Positions 35,900-45,448 of a DNA stretch of 64,000 nt are shown in pieces. The notes under the pieces are model-generated. The model was given only the letters and a program-made list of their open reading frames with translations, was not told the DNA's origin and did no database searches. Every line of letters starts with the position of its first letter. The stretch's first letter is position 1. The translations under genes were made by a program, and so were the position numbers. The stretch is taken from contig JARLJB010000298.1 in NCBI GenBank assembly GCA_031291415.1, positions 1-64,000 on the forward strand, read 5' to 3'. Source of the DNA: Telmatospirillum sp. Its GTDB lineage: Bacteria; Pseudomonadota; Alphaproteobacteria; Rhodospirillales; Magnetospirillaceae.

Positions 35900-36732
35900 G
35901 TCTTTCCGGAAAGGCCAAGTTGGCCGGCGTCATCGGTTGGCCGGTCGGCCATTCGTGGTCGCCGCGGCTGCATGGCCATTGGTTGGAGTTTTACGGGATC
36001 GACGGAGCCTATGTTCCGTTGCCGGTTCGCCCGGCGGACTTTGCAGAGGTTCTGCGCGCCCTGCCGCGGATGGGATTTTCCGGAGCCAACGTGACGCTGC
36101 CCCACAAGGAAACGGCGCTTGCCCTGGTCGACCACCTCGATCCCCTGGCCCGGCGCATCGGGGCAGTCAATACTCTGATCGTTCGCTCGGATGGCAGCAT
36201 CGAGGGCCGCAACACCGATGCCTTCGGGTTCCGCGAAAATTTGCGTCATGTCCTGCCGGGCTTGTCGCTGGCCGCCGGTCCGGCGGTGGTCGTTGGTGCC
36301 GGTGGCGCCGCCCGGGCCGTGGTTGCCGCCCTTGAGGACGCTGGCGCGCCGGAAATTCGTCTGGTCAACCGCACACGGGAACGGGCCGAAAATCTTGCGA
36401 AGAGTATGGGGGCGTTGGTCCGCGTCATCGACTGGGAGCAACGCCATGATTGTTTGGCCGACACCGCGCTGCTGGTCAATACGACGACCCAGGGGATGTC
36501 CGGGCAACCGCCGTTGCCGTTGCTTCTCGATCGATTGCCACTGACCGCGACGGTCACCGACCTCGTCTATGTTCCGCTGGAAACGCCGCTGCTGGCCGAC
36601 GCCAGACGGCGCGGCCTTGCCGTCGTCGATGGTCTTGGCATGTTGCTGCATCAGGCCCGACCCGGTTTCGAAGCGTGGTTCGGCGTGATGCCCGAGGTGA
36701 CCGACACCCTGCGTCGGTTCGTGGAGGCCTGA
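35896..36732 (+). CDS. aroE: Shikimate dehydrogenase (NADP+)
   Basis: 278 residues. GVIGWPVGHSWSPRLHGHWL binds shikimate, GANVTLPHKETAL holds the catalytic Lys, and VVVGAGGAARAVVAALEDAG with NRTRERAENLA binds NADP. Fourth reductive step of the shikimate pathway. ATGA overlap with maf and a 1-base junction (TGATG) with coaE show a tightly packed operon. Confidence 0.95.
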   Translation: MSLSGKAKLAGVIGWPVGHSWSPRLHGHWLEFYGIDGAYVPLPVRPADFAEVLRALPRMGFSGANVTLPHKETALALVDHLDPLARRIGAVNTLIVRSDGSIEGRNTDAFGFRENLRHVLPGLSLAAGPAVVVGAGGAARAVVAALEDAGAPEIRLVNRTRERAENLAKSMGALVRVIDWEQRHDCLADTALLVNTTTQGMSGQPPLPLLLDRLPLTATVTDLVYVPLETPLLADARRRGLAVVDGLGMLLHQARPGFEAWFGVMPEVTDTLRRFVEA

Positions 36733-37337
36733 TGATCCGTCTTGGGTTGACCGGATCGATCGGCATGGGGAAAAGCACGGCGTCACGGCAGCTGGCGCGG
36801 TTAGGCCTGCCGGTGCATGACGCCGATGCCGTCGTCCACCGGTTGCTGGCCAAAGGAGGGTCGGCAGTTCGCCACGTCCAGGCGGTCTTTCCCGATGCCG
36901 TCGTCGAGGGAGAGGTCGATCGCCAGCGCCTTGGCGCCCTGGTTTTTGGCGACACCTCGGCTCTGGCCAAATTGGAGTCCATTCTCCATCCGTTGGTCAA
37001 ACGCGCCGAACATCGCTTCCTGCAGCGGGCCCGGCGACAACGGCGATTCGCTGTGGTTCTCGACATCCCATTGCTGTTCGAAGGCGGCGGCCGGCGGTTC
37101 GACGCCGTGATCGTCGTGACCTGTCCGGCCTTCTTGCAGGAGCAGCGGGTTATGGCCCGGTCGGGGATGACCAGGGAGAAGCTGGCGGCGATTCGGGACC
37201 GACAGATGCCCGACGCCGAAAAACGGCGGCGCGCCGATATCGTCATACCGACGGGAATCGGTTACCGGCCGGCTCTGCGCCGGCTCTGCGCCGTTCTCGG
37301 CCGCTTACGGCGCCCCCGCGGCGCCGATCAAGGATGA
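36732..37337 (+). CDS. coaE: Dephospho-CoA kinase
   Basis: 201 residues. MIRLGLTGSIGMGKSTASRQ is the P-loop, DADAVVHRLL the CoaE-specific Asp motif, VLDIPLLFEGG the substrate lid region, and VVTCPAFLQEQRVMARSGM follows. Last step of coenzyme A synthesis. The ATG shares a base with the aroE stop; the longer upstream frame is read-through of aroE sequence. Confidence 0.94.
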   Translation: MIRLGLTGSIGMGKSTASRQLARLGLPVHDADAVVHRLLAKGGSAVRHVQAVFPDAVVEGEVDRQRLGALVFGDTSALAKLESILHPLVKRAEHRFLQRARRQRRFAVVLDIPLLFEGGGRRFDAVIVVTCPAFLQEQRVMARSGMTREKLAAIRDRQMPDAEKRRRADIVIPTGIGYRPALRRLCAVLGRLRRPRGADQG

Positions 37338-37362
37338 CATTGTTCGAACAGAAGGAAGCGTT

Positions 37363-38043
37363 ATGCGTGAAATCGTGCTCGATACGGAAACCACTGGCCT
37401 CGATCCCGCCGCCGGGCATCGTCTTGTGGAAATCGGTTGTGTCGAGCTGGTCAATCATCTGGCGACCGGCGAGGTCTACCACGTCTACATCAACCCCGAA
37501 CGCGACATGCCGGAGGAAGCTTTCAACGTTCATGGATTGTCGGCCGAATTCCTGAGCGGGCATCCGAAGTTTGCCGATTTGGCCGACGGCTTCATCGCCT
37601 TTATCGGAGACTCGCCGCTGGTGATCCACAACGCCGATTTCGATATGAAATTTCTCAATTGGGAACTGAAGGCGCTCGGTCGGCCGGAGATCCCGCGGGC
37701 CCAGGCGATCGACACCGTCGCCATGGCCCGCCGACGGTTTCCGGGATCGCCCGCCAACCTCGACGCCCTCTGTCGGCGTTTTGAAATCGATAATACGGCG
37801 CGTTCCAAGCACGGAGCCCTTCTCGATGCCGAACTGCTGGCGGAAGTCTATCTCGAGCTTATCGGAGGCCGCGAACCGGGACTTGCCCTGGCCACCGCAG
37901 CGAAGACCGGTGTCACCAACCAGGCGGCCCGGCGGGAACGGCAACCGCGCCCACCGCGCCCGCATTCTCCCAGTGAAAGCGAGCTGGCCGCTCACGAGGC
38001 GTTTATCGCCCAGATCAAAGATCCGCTGTGGCGGATGGAATAG
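37363..38043 (+). CDS. dnaQ: DNA polymerase III subunit epsilon (proofreading 3'-5' exonuclease)
   Basis: 226 residues, DEDDh exonuclease. REIVLDTETTGLDP (ExoI), NPERDMPEEAFNVHGLS, VIHNADFDMKFLNWEL (ExoII) and SKHGALLDAELLAEVYLEL (ExoIII) with all catalytic acidic residues. The C-terminal about 45 residues are Arg/Pro-rich and end with EAFIAQIKDPLWRM, the clamp- or alpha-binding tail. End of the ppsR-maf-aroE-coaE-dnaQ operon. Confidence 0.96.
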   Translation: MREIVLDTETTGLDPAAGHRLVEIGCVELVNHLATGEVYHVYINPERDMPEEAFNVHGLSAEFLSGHPKFADLADGFIAFIGDSPLVIHNADFDMKFLNWELKALGRPEIPRAQAIDTVAMARRRFPGSPANLDALCRRFEIDNTARSKHGALLDAELLAEVYLELIGGREPGLALATAAKTGVTNQAARRERQPRPPRPHSPSESELAAHEAFIAQIKDPLWRME

Positions 38044-38074
38044 CAGCCTCAGCCGGCTCAGGAATGTCCGGGTC

Positions 38075-38108
38075 AAAAAAAAACGCGATGAGAGGTCATC
38101 CCATCGCG
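38075..38108 (-). terminator. Intrinsic terminator for secB
   Basis: CGCGATG (38084-38090) pairs with CATCGCG (38102-38108), and nine A residues at 38075-38083 become a T9 run on the minus strand, directly after the hairpin. It lies about 50 bases past the secB stop. It can also serve dnaQ weakly (CTTTCC on plus). Confidence 0.88.
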
Positions 38109-38158
38109 CTTTCCTAGAACATGCGCGGCTCAAGCGAACCACGCTCGGTGGACAACGC

Positions 38159-38629
38159 TCACGCGGTGCCCTGCGGCTGCTGTTGCGCTGCCTGCTCCAT
38201 GCGGCTGCGATAGAGCGAGACGAAATCGATCGGCTGCAGCATCATCGGCGGGAAGCCGCCTTCGCGGGTCACATCGGCGACGATGTTGCGGGCGAACGGG
38301 AACAACAGCCGCGGACATTCGATCAGCAGCACCGGCTGGACATGTTCCTCGGGGATGTTGAGGGTGAAAACCCCGCCGTAGGACAGCTCGACGATGAAAG
38401 CCGTGTGGTCTTTGATCTTGGCGTCGATGGCCAGCTGAAGAACCACTTCATAGACGTTCTTCTGCAGCGGTTCGGCGGCCAGATCGACCCGCACGGAAAT
38501 TTCCGGCGAGGCTCCGGCCAGTTCAGCGAAAATGCCTGGGGCGCCGGGCACTTCGTAGGACAGGTCCTTGACGTACTGGGCATTCACCTGCAGCTGCGGA
38601 AGGGGTTGTTGATCGGCAGTATCGGTCAT
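38159..38629 (-). CDS. secB: Protein-export chaperone SecB
   Basis: 156 residues from ATG 38629, preceded by AGGAG with 6-base spacing (ATG 38632 is the alternative). NAQYVKDLSYEVPGAPGIF, EPLQKNVYEVVLQLAIDAKI, AGVFTL-like YGGVFTLNIPEEHVQPVLLI and ECPRLLFPFARNIVADVTRE are core SecB sequence. Cytosolic tetramer that keeps preproteins unfolded for SecA; the C-terminal tail is Gln-rich. Confidence 0.95.
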   Translation of the reverse strand: MTDTADQQPLPQLQVNAQYVKDLSYEVPGAPGIFAELAGASPEISVRVDLAAEPLQKNVYEVVLQLAIDAKIKDHTAFIVELSYGGVFTLNIPEEHVQPVLLIECPRLLFPFARNIVADVTREGGFPPMMLQPIDFVSLYRSRMEQAAQQQPQGTA

Positions 38630-38927
38630 CATTTGCTCCTGATTTGCCGGCATTCCGCGGCATAGGCGTCGGTGGCGGTCGGTTCCCTGGTGCGGCGGCA
38701 CTTCTTTTTGACCGTAATCGCGTCAGGACCTAACCAATTGAATTAGCTAAAGTAATAGGCCCATCATCGCCTCAAAGGTGGCGAATCTTGCGTTAATGGC
38801 AATCCACTAGCATGGAACTGGCCGGGAGACAACCGCCTGTCCGGGACAATCGCGTGACTGAGCGACAATTTGCGCATGAGGCCAGAGCACCGATGCATCC
38901 GTCCGCTGATAGCGTCGAGACATCCCG

Positions 38928-39407
38928 TTACCCCAATCGCGGCGGATCCTTCGGAGAACCATCCTTTGTCTCGGGATTTTCCGGGTCGACGACCACCCAT
39001 TCGCCATCGATGACGGTGGTTCGGCCCGGCGTCGGCGATGGCCCGCTGGACATCGGACGAATCCGGCTGGCCAGGGCCAGTCCCAGAAGTCGCCGCACGG
39101 GGGGCAGCAAGAGCGGCAGGGCCAGCAGATCGGTGACGAAACCGGGCAGCAGCAACAGCAGTCCGGCCAGTGCCAGACAGGTCCCGTCGAACAGGGCGCC
39201 GACCGGCATTTCGCCCTGCCGCATCTGATCCTGTGCGACGCGAGCGGTTGCCAAACCCTGTCTTTGCAGCAGCGCCAGCCCGAGGGCGCCCGACAGGACG
39301 ATGCCGGCAATGGCGCCGGGCCAGCCCAGCCAGCCGGCGACCGTGATGACTGCGGCGATTTCGATCACCGGCCACGCGAGGAAGAGGAGAGGAAGAATCC
39401 AGGCCAT
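38928..39407 (-). CDS. fxsA: FxsA family membrane protein
   Basis: 159 residues. Three to four hydrophobic segments (MAWILPLLFLAWPVIEIAAV, GWPGAIAGIVLSGALGLALL, LALAGLLLLLPGFVTDLLAL) with the conserved FxsA start and LPGFVTDLLALPLLLP motif, then a soluble tail. In E. coli FxsA relieves phage T7 exclusion by F plasmid, but its normal job is unknown. Beside secB as in other alphaproteobacteria. It is divergent from the Tim44-like gene. Confidence 0.88.
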   Translation of the reverse strand: MAWILPLLFLAWPVIEIAAVITVAGWLGWPGAIAGIVLSGALGLALLQRQGLATARVAQDQMRQGEMPVGALFDGTCLALAGLLLLLPGFVTDLLALPLLLPPVRRLLGLALASRIRPMSSGPSPTPGRTTVIDGEWVVVDPENPETKDGSPKDPPRLG

Positions 39408-39506
39408 GCTTGCTCTTTACTGTCCGACCGCTTATCTACAACTCTGTTCACCGTCGTGCGCAACGCTTTTGCGCATGGCCCCCCAGGGGCTCCGGATGTG
39501 GGAACC

Positions 39507-40178
39507 ATGACAGACGGCTCACAGTTCATCGATATCATTCTTTTCGCCATGGTGGCGCTCTTTCTCGGATTGAGACTGCGCAGCGTTCTTGGCCGGCGTA
39601 CCGGTCACGAGCAGCCACCGGCGGATGTTCATTTCCGCGGGCAGCCGCCCGTGGTTCCGCCCGCCGCAGACAATGTGGTGGACATCGCCAATCGGCGGCC
39701 GGCGCCGGCCATCGCCGAAACACCGCTCGACGCCGGTCTTCGGGAGGTTGCCCAGGCCGATCCCAATTTCACGCCTGAAGGGTTCTTGCAAGGCGCGACT
39801 GCCGCCTTCGAAATGATCGTCGCCGCCTTTGCCAAGGACGATCTGGCAACCCTTCGTCCGCTGTTGTCCGACGAGGTGTTCGGCAATTTCAGCAAGGCGA
39901 TCGAAGGTCGGAAACAGGCCGGCGAGACCTGTCAATCCGAATTGGTCAAGATCGTCACCGCTGAGATCAACGAGGCCCGTCTCGACAAACGCATGGCAGA
40001 GATCACCGTGCGGTTCGTCAGCCAGCAGGTGATCGTCATCAAGGACAAGGAAGACCGTGTGATCGAGGGCGATCCCTCTCGGGCCGTGCAGATCATCGAT
40101 CTGTGGAGCTTCGCTCGCGACACCCGGACCACCAATCCCAACTGGCTTCTGGTGGCGACCCGCAGTCTCGACGAATGA
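39507..40178 (+). CDS. Tim44/TimA domain protein
   Basis: 223 residues from ATG 39507; the longer frame upstream overlaps fxsA in antisense. One membrane helix (IDIILFAMVALFLGLRL, residues about 8-25), a Pro-rich linker, then the Tim44-like NTF2-fold domain (FLQGATAAFEMIVAAFAKDD, LLSDEVFGNFSKAIEGRKQ, IDLWSFARDTRTTNPNWLLV). Mitochondrial Tim44 tethers Hsp70 to the import channel; the bacterial role is unclear but its position beside secB and mltA suggests envelope or export work. Its stop overlaps mltA. Confidence 0.9.
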   Translation: MTDGSQFIDIILFAMVALFLGLRLRSVLGRRTGHEQPPADVHFRGQPPVVPPAADNVVDIANRRPAPAIAETPLDAGLREVAQADPNFTPEGFLQGATAAFEMIVAAFAKDDLATLRPLLSDEVFGNFSKAIEGRKQAGETCQSELVKIVTAEINEARLDKRMAEITVRFVSQQVIVIKDKEDRVIEGDPSRAVQIIDLWSFARDTRTTNPNWLLVATRSLDE

Positions 40179-41335
40179 CCAAGCGGTCTGCCGTCTGCGG
40201 GTCAGTTCTTCTGGGCTGCGCGCTTCTCCTGGCCGCCTGTGCCACGTCGCCGAAAACGGCTTCGCCGGTCGCGCAAGGTCCCGATCGGCTGGTCTTGACG
40301 CCGGTCGGCTACAATCGTCTTCCCGGCTGGCGGAGCGATGTGCTGACGCAGGCGTTGCCGGCCTTCCGGCGAAGCTGCGAGCGGATAACCCAACTACCGC
40401 CAGGTCAGCCGATCGGTTCGGACGGGAGCGGCGGTCTGGCCGGTGATTGGCTGGCCCCCTGCGGCGCTCTGCGACGGGTGAGCGACGGCGATCCCGAGGC
40501 AGCCAGAACTTATTTCGAAAGCTGGTTCCAACCTTTTCAGGCTGCCAATGGCGCCCGAACAGATGGATTGTTCACCGGCTATTTCGAGTCCGAGCTCAAA
40601 GGCTCGCGGACTCGCGGCGGACCTTATCAGGTTCCGCTTTATGCCCGTCCGTCAGGGCTTCCAGCCGACCCCGGACAAGCCTATTTCAGCCGCGCCGAGA
40701 TCGAACAGGGGGCGTTGGAGGGCAAGGCATCGGTCCTCGTCTGGGTGGCCGATGCGGTGGACGCCCATATTCTGCAGATCCAGGGATCGGGACGGATTCG
40801 TTTCGATGACGGTACGGTATCGCAAATTGGCTACAACGGCAGCAACGGCAGAAAATACGTCGGTCTCGGGCAGATCTTGCTGAACCACGGAAAAATCACG
40901 CTTGAGGACGTCACGATGCAGACGGTGCGCCGGTGGCTGAAGAGCCATCCGGCCGAGGCGCCGGCGATGATGGCGGAAAATCCGCGTTATGTGTTTTTCC
41001 GCTTTACCAGCGGTGACAGCCCGACGGGTTCGGCCGGGGTGCCCTTGACTCCCGGTCGCAGCCTGGCTGTCGATCAGCGGTTTGTACCCTTAGGCATTCC
41101 GCTTTGGCTCGACAGCGCCGATCCCGACGGCATCCCGTTGCGCCGCTTGATGATTGCCCAGGATACCGGAACCGCGATCAAAGGCCCGGTGCGTGGCGAC
41201 GTTTTCTGGGGGGCTGGCGATGCCGCCTTTGATAAAGCTGGCCGCATGAAGAGCTCCGGCAGCTATTATCTATTGCTTCCGCGCGAGCGGTCCGCACCGG
41301 TGGCGTTGGGAGCGACCGCGGCTGGGCCGCTCTGA
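40175..41335 (+). CDS. mltA: Membrane-bound lytic murein transglycosylase A
   Basis: 386 residues from ATG 40175. Signal with lipobox (LLGCALLLAACATS). The MltA barrel domain (GLFTGYFESELKGSRTRGGP, QVPLYARPSG, HILQIQGSGRIRFDDG, VGLGQILLNHGKI) is followed by the 3D domain with catalytic Asp (IAQDTGTAIKGPVRGDVFWG). Cleaves peptidoglycan to 1,6-anhydromuropeptides at the outer membrane. ATGA overlap with the Tim44-like gene. Confidence 0.94.
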   Translation: MTKRSAVCGSVLLGCALLLAACATSPKTASPVAQGPDRLVLTPVGYNRLPGWRSDVLTQALPAFRRSCERITQLPPGQPIGSDGSGGLAGDWLAPCGALRRVSDGDPEAARTYFESWFQPFQAANGARTDGLFTGYFESELKGSRTRGGPYQVPLYARPSGLPADPGQAYFSRAEIEQGALEGKASVLVWVADAVDAHILQIQGSGRIRFDDGTVSQIGYNGSNGRKYVGLGQILLNHGKITLEDVTMQTVRRWLKSHPAEAPAMMAENPRYVFFRFTSGDSPTGSAGVPLTPGRSLAVDQRFVPLGIPLWLDSADPDGIPLRRLMIAQDTGTAIKGPVRGDVFWGAGDAAFDKAGRMKSSGSYYLLLPRERSAPVALGATAAGPL

Positions 41336-41358
41336 GCAAAGCGGTAGTAAGAAAAAGC

Positions 41359-41868
41359 ATGAGTCAGTTGACACCGCACAGCTATGCCGCCCACCAGGCC
41401 CTGAAACAGGCCTATGCGGCCGGCAAGGTCGTCTTTTTTACCGATCCGCGCATCCTGGCGCGGCCCGGGTCTCCTCTTTACAGTCCGCTCGAGGTGTTCA
41501 TTCCGCCATTGGTGCTGATGGCCAGCAGTCTCACTTTGCTGTTCGCTTTCGGTCTGATCGAATGGATCGCCGTCCTGATCATCATCCTGCTCTACCAGAT
41601 GTATGGGGCGCCGCGCGTGCTGAATTGGCGGGTGCACCAACGTGCCGTCGAGGCGGTTTTGAAGAATCCGCATAACCTCCAGATTCTCTGGACCATCGGG
41701 GGACTGGCCATCGCGCTCAAGGATTGGCCGGAACGCTCCTGCGTCGCACCCCGGGACGATTGGCCGACCTTCTGCGACCAGTTCTTCAGCCAACCCGAAG
41801 AGCAGGAGCAATATCAGGAGCAATACCAGCAAGAAGAGCAGGAGCAGGAACCGGAGCAAGAGCCGTGA
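41359..41868 (+). CDS. Hypothetical membrane protein with a Glu/Gln-rich tail
   Basis: 169 residues, not recognised. A soluble N-terminus (YAAHQALKQAYAAGKVVFFT), two close hydrophobic segments at about residues 45-80 (FIPPLVLMASSLTLLFAFGL and IEWIAVLIIILLYQMYG), a middle soluble part with two cysteines, and a repetitive acidic tail of Glu, Gln and Tyr over the last 25 residues, encoded by imperfect CAGGAG-type repeats. The stop overlaps the GTG start of the Smr gene, so it is expressed with mltA and smr. Repeat-length variation is possible. Confidence 0.75.
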   Translation: MSQLTPHSYAAHQALKQAYAAGKVVFFTDPRILARPGSPLYSPLEVFIPPLVLMASSLTLLFAFGLIEWIAVLIIILLYQMYGAPRVLNWRVHQRAVEAVLKNPHNLQILWTIGGLAIALKDWPERSCVAPRDDWPTFCDQFFSQPEEQEQYQEQYQQEEQEQEPEQEP

Positions 41869-42455
41869 GCGACGATTGGCGCCGCCGTCGGGTCGTAACC
41901 GCCGAGGAAGCTGAATTGTGGCGACAGGCAATGCGCGGCACCAAGGTCTTTGCGCATCACGTGCCTGCCGAGGCGGCGCCGGTTCTTTCTCCGCCCCCTC
42001 CTTCACCTCCTCTTCCGGCGAAGAAGAAGCGATTGGCCATACCGACCACCCCGCTGGCGGCGGAGCCACCGCCGCGAACGATCGTCCCGGTCAGCCGTCC
42101 GGCTGTCCCGACGCTCGACTATCGACGCTCGCCCGGCCTCGACAAGAGTACGGCGGGGCGCTTCACCAAGGGCGCCATGGCGATCGACGCCGTGCTCGAT
42201 CTGCATGGATTGACGCAACCGGTGGCGCATGCCGCGCTCGGGCGTTTCATTACCGGCTCGGCCGATCTCGGCCGGCGCTGTCTGCTGGTGGTCACCGGCA
42301 AAGGCAACGGCCAGGGAACCGGCGTCCTGCGGGCGGAGGTGCCCCGGTGGCTCAATGAACCGGGGCTGCGGGCGCAAATCCTGGCCTTCACCTACGCCCA
42401 GCCGAAGGACGGCGGCAGCGGCGCTCTCTATGTCCTGTTGAAGAGGCGGCGATGA
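41865..42455 (+). CDS. Smr-domain protein
   Basis: 196 residues from GTG 41865 (GTGA overlap). An N-terminal Arg-rich helix and Pro-rich linker (VLSPPPPSPPLPAKKK) precede the Smr domain: IDAVLDLHGLTQPVAHAAL (DLHG), RCLLVVTGKGNGQGTGVLRA (TGKG) and FTYAQPKDGGSGALYVLLKR. Stand-alone Smr proteins are predicted nucleases related to the MutS2 tail. Coupled to the downstream HTH gene by ATGA overlap. Confidence 0.92.
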   Translation: MSDDWRRRRVVTAEEAELWRQAMRGTKVFAHHVPAEAAPVLSPPPPSPPLPAKKKRLAIPTTPLAAEPPPRTIVPVSRPAVPTLDYRRSPGLDKSTAGRFTKGAMAIDAVLDLHGLTQPVAHAALGRFITGSADLGRRCLLVVTGKGNGQGTGVLRAEVPRWLNEPGLRAQILAFTYAQPKDGGSGALYVLLKRRR

Positions 42456-42805
42456 CGCCGTTTGGCCGCAAACTTCGCGAGTTGCGGAGCCAACGCGGCC
42501 TGACTTTGACGCGGATGGCGGCCGATCTCCATCTTTCGGCGGCCTATCTGTCGGCCCTCGAGCACGGCCACCGCAGCCGCCCAAGCCCCGGTCTGGTGAT
42601 GCAGATCCTCGGCTATTTGAACGTCATCTGGGATGAGGCGGAAGAGATCAAGGATTTGGCCGAGCTCTCGCGTCCCAAGGTGACCATCGATACGGCGGGA
42701 CTGTCGTCGACCGCGACCGAACTGGTCAACCGCCTGCAAGGCCAAATCAGTACCTTGCCGGAGGATCGCCTGCAGGAACTGCTGGCTCTGGTCAAAGGGT
42801 CGTGA
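42452..42805 (+). CDS. XRE-family helix-turn-helix regulator
   Basis: 117 residues. LRSQRGLTLTRMAADLHLSAAYLSALEHGHRS is a textbook XRE helix-turn-helix in the first 45 residues; the rest is helical (WDEAEEIKDLAELSRPK, RLQELLALVKG). Last gene of the tim44-mltA-smr string, ending at a strong hairpin. It may regulate this string; target unknown. Confidence 0.88.
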   Translation: MTPFGRKLRELRSQRGLTLTRMAADLHLSAAYLSALEHGHRSRPSPGLVMQILGYLNVIWDEAEEIKDLAELSRPKVTIDTAGLSSTATELVNRLQGQISTLPEDRLQELLALVKGS

Positions 42806-42807
42806 CC

Positions 42808-42841
42808 CCCCCATTGCCAGCCGGCAGGCTGGCAATGGGGG
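42808..42841. terminator. Strong hairpin between convergent HTH and hslU genes
   Basis: A perfect 15-bp stem (42808-42822 with 42827-42841; CCCCCATTGCCAGCC and its complement) closed by a GGCA tetraloop. No T-run follows on either strand, so it is either a Rho-independent terminator lacking a U-tract or a stabilising 3' structure for both transcripts. Confidence 0.6.
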
Positions 42842-42851
42842 CGGTCCGTCT

Positions 42852-44165
42852 TTACAAAATGAACTTCGACAGATCGGAGTCCTTGGCCAGGCTGCCGACG
42901 TTCTCCTGAACCATGGCGGCATCGATGACCACCGTGGTGCCGGCCTTGTCGGTGGCCGTGAAGCTGATGTCCTCCAGCAGGCGTTCCATCACCGTATGCA
43001 GGCGCCGGGCTCCGATGTTCTCGACACCGCGATTGATCTCGGCGGCGAGGTCGGCCAGGGCTTCGATGGCTTCCGGCGTGAAGTCGAGGGTGACTTCCTC
43101 AGTGGCCAGCAGAGCCTTGTACTGGGTGATCAGGCTGGCCTCCGGTTCGGTCAGAATGCGCACCAGGTCATCGCGGGACAGTGGCTGCAATTCGACGCGG
43201 ATCGGCAAACGGCCCTGCAGTTCCGGCAGCAGATCGGACGGCTTGGCAAGATGGAAGGCGCCCGAGGCGATAAACAGGACATGGTCGGTTTTGACCGGTC
43301 CATGTTTGGTGTTTACCGTCGTTCCCTCGATCAGCGGCAGCAGGTCGCGCTGCACGCCTTCGCGGCTGACGTCGCCACCCTTCCATTCGCCGGAGCGGGC
43401 GCAGATCTTGTCGATCTCGTCGAGGAAGACGATGCCGTTGTTCTCGACGGCTTCGATGGCTTCCTTCACGACCTTTTCCTGGTCCAAGAGCTTGTCGCTC
43501 TCTTCGGCGATCAGCACTTCATAGGATTCCGTCACGGTCATTTTCCGCGTCTTGGTCCGACCGCCGAAGGCCTTGCCGAAAATGTCGCCGAGATTGACCA
43601 TGCCCATCTGCGCTCCCGGCATGCCGGGAATCTCGAAGGTCGGCATGCCGCCCGAGGAATCGGCGACCTGGACTTCGATTTCGCGGTCGTTAAGAGCGCC
43701 TTCGCGGAGCATCTTGCGAAACTTCTGCCGCGTCTCGGGACTGGCGTTGTCGCCGACCAGGGTGTCGAGCACCCGTTCCTCGGCCGCCAGTTCCGCCTTG
43801 GCGGTGACCTGCTTGCGCAGACGCTCGCGGGTCATGATGATGGCGTTTTCGACCAGATCGCGGACGATCTGCTCGACATCGCGGCCGACATAGCCGACCT
43901 CGGTGAATTTGGTCGCCTCGACCTTGATAAACGGCGCTTGCGCCAGCCGGGCCAGCCGGCGGGCGATCTCTGTCTTGCCGACCCCGGTCGGGCCGATCAT
44001 CAAGATATTCTTGGGCAACACCTCTTCGCGCAGGCCCTCGGACAATTGCTGTCGCCGCCAGCGGTTTCTGAGGGCGATGGCGACGGCGCGTTTGGCGTCA
44101 TGCTGACCGACGATGAAGCGATCAAGTTCGGAGACGATTTCGCGGGGGGAGAAGGCTGAGCTCAT
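42852..44165 (-). CDS. hslU: ATP-dependent protease ATPase subunit HslU
   Basis: 437 residues. [21 protein letters not shown], Walker [16 protein letters not shown], the pore GYVGRDVE, Walker [13 protein letters not shown], the inserted I-domain (about 110-235), sensor [20 protein letters not shown] and a C-terminal LSKFIL tail that docks into HslV. Unfolds substrates for HslV. ATGA-type overlap with hslV. Confidence 0.98.
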   Translation of the reverse strand: MSSAFSPREIVSELDRFIVGQHDAKRAVAIALRNRWRRQQLSEGLREEVLPKNILMIGPTGVGKTEIARRLARLAQAPFIKVEATKFTEVGYVGRDVEQIVRDLVENAIIMTRERLRKQVTAKAELAAEERVLDTLVGDNASPETRQKFRKMLREGALNDREIEVQVADSSGGMPTFEIPGMPGAQMGMVNLGDIFGKAFGGRTKTRKMTVTESYEVLIAEESDKLLDQEKVVKEAIEAVENNGIVFLDEIDKICARSGEWKGGDVSREGVQRDLLPLIEGTTVNTKHGPVKTDHVLFIASGAFHLAKPSDLLPELQGRLPIRVELQPLSRDDLVRILTEPEASLITQYKALLATEEVTLDFTPEAIEALADLAAEINRGVENIGARRLHTVMERLLEDISFTATDKAGTTVVIDAAMVQENVGSLAKDSDLSKFIL

Positions 44166-44704
44166 AGGCTTTCCACAATGACATTTTCGTTGGTGTAGAC
44201 GCAGATGCCGGACGCGATCTTCATCGCCTTGCGGGCGATCGCCTCGGGCTCCAGGCCATCGATGTCGATCAGCGCGCGGGCGGCGGAAAGAGCGAAATTG
44301 CCGCCAGACCCGATGCCGATCAAACCGTCTTCCGGTTCAAGGACGTCGCCGGTGCCGGTCAGCACCAGCGAGACGGATTTGTCGGCCACCGCCATCATCG
44401 CCTCCAGGCGCCGCAGGTAACGGTCGGTTCGCCAATCCTTGGCCAGTTCGACACAGGCCCGCGTCAATTGTCCCGGATATTTTTCGAGCTTGCCTTCAAG
44501 GCGCTCGAAAAGCGTAAAGGCGTCGGCGGTGGCGCCGGCGAATCCGCCGATTACCGAGCCGTCGCCAAGCCGTCGGACTTTGCGGGCATTCGATTTGATG
44601 ATCGTGTTGCCGAGGGAAACCTGACCGTCACCGGCGATCACCACCTTGTTGCTTTTGCGCACCGCCAGGATGGTGGTGCCGTGCCAGAGTTCGTTCGTTG
44701 TCAT
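44162..44704 (-). CDS. hslV: ATP-dependent protease peptidase subunit HslV
   Basis: 180 residues. [21 protein letters not shown] holds the catalytic Thr, exposed after removal of about the first eight residues, plus the active-site Lys and Gly-rich loop; [15 protein letters not shown] and ICVYTNENV follow. Forms the proteasome-like dodecamer capped by HslU. Divergent from hisB. Confidence 0.98.
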   Translation of the reverse strand: MTTNELWHGTTILAVRKSNKVVIAGDGQVSLGNTIIKSNARKVRRLGDGSVIGGFAGATADAFTLFERLEGKLEKYPGQLTRACVELAKDWRTDRYLRRLEAMMAVADKSVSLVLTGTGDVLEPEDGLIGIGSGGNFALSAARALIDIDGLEPEAIARKAMKIASGICVYTNENVIVESL

Positions 44705-44847
44705 GAGACCTCGCGGAGGAGAGACGCGTCATTGAGATAGGTCAGATCCGCGCCGGCGAAAGTGGGGCCGATGATAGAATGCGCGAACGGCTGGCACAAC
44801 GGCGCGGTTCCTGCTAGTACGGAAGCCGAGCAGAAGAGGACACTGCC

Positions 44848-45447
44848 ATGCGGCAAGCCAGCATCGAGCGAAATACAACCGAAACCCGTATCCGGGTCGC
44901 CGTCGATTTGGATGGGACGGGGCGGTATACCGTTGCCACCGGCATCGGCTTCCTCGACCATATGCTCGAACAATTGTCGCGCCACAGCCTGATCGATCTT
45001 GAGGTCAAAGCCGAAGGCGATCTGCATATCGATGCCCATCACACGACGGAAGACAGCGCCATCGCCATCGGCCAGGCGGTCAATCAGGCGCTTGCCGACC
45101 GCAAGGGTATCACCCGTTATGGCGCGGCTCTGATTCCGATGGACGAGACGCTGACGCGGTGCGCCATCGACCTGTCGAACCGTCCCTATCTGGTGTGGAA
45201 AGTCGATTTTTCGCGCGACAAGCTGGGAACCATGGACACCGAACTGTTCCGCGAGTGGTTTTACGCTTTCGCCCAGGCGGCCGGTGCCACCTTGCATGTC
45301 GAGACACTCTACGGCGAGAACAACCACCACATCGTCGAGTCCTGTTTCAAGGCTTTGGCGCGCGCCCTTCGCGAGGCGATCGCCATCGATCCCCGCAAGG
45401 CCGATGCGGTTCCTTCCACCAAGGGTACGCTGGGCGGGTCGTTGTGA
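44848..45447 (+). CDS. hisB: Imidazoleglycerol-phosphate dehydratase
   Basis: 199 residues, monofunctional His[21 protein letters not shown] with the DHML metal motif, [15 protein letters not shown], and [20 protein letters not shown]. Sixth step of histidine synthesis. First of five his genes, in a compact operon; hisG, hisD, hisI and hisC are not in the window. Confidence 0.97.
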   Translation: MRQASIERNTTETRIRVAVDLDGTGRYTVATGIGFLDHMLEQLSRHSLIDLEVKAEGDLHIDAHHTTEDSAIAIGQAVNQALADRKGITRYGAALIPMDETLTRCAIDLSNRPYLVWKVDFSRDKLGTMDTELFREWFYAFAQAAGATLHVETLYGENNHHIVESCFKALARALREAIAIDPRKADAVPSTKGTLGGSL

Positions 45448-45448
45448 C

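Noticed and set aside
41266-42069. Long minus-strand frame antisense to the membrane protein and smr genes
   Set aside because: Its Leu/Leu-rich stretch is the reverse of the Glu/Gln codon repeats; the plus-strand genes are coupled and recognisable.
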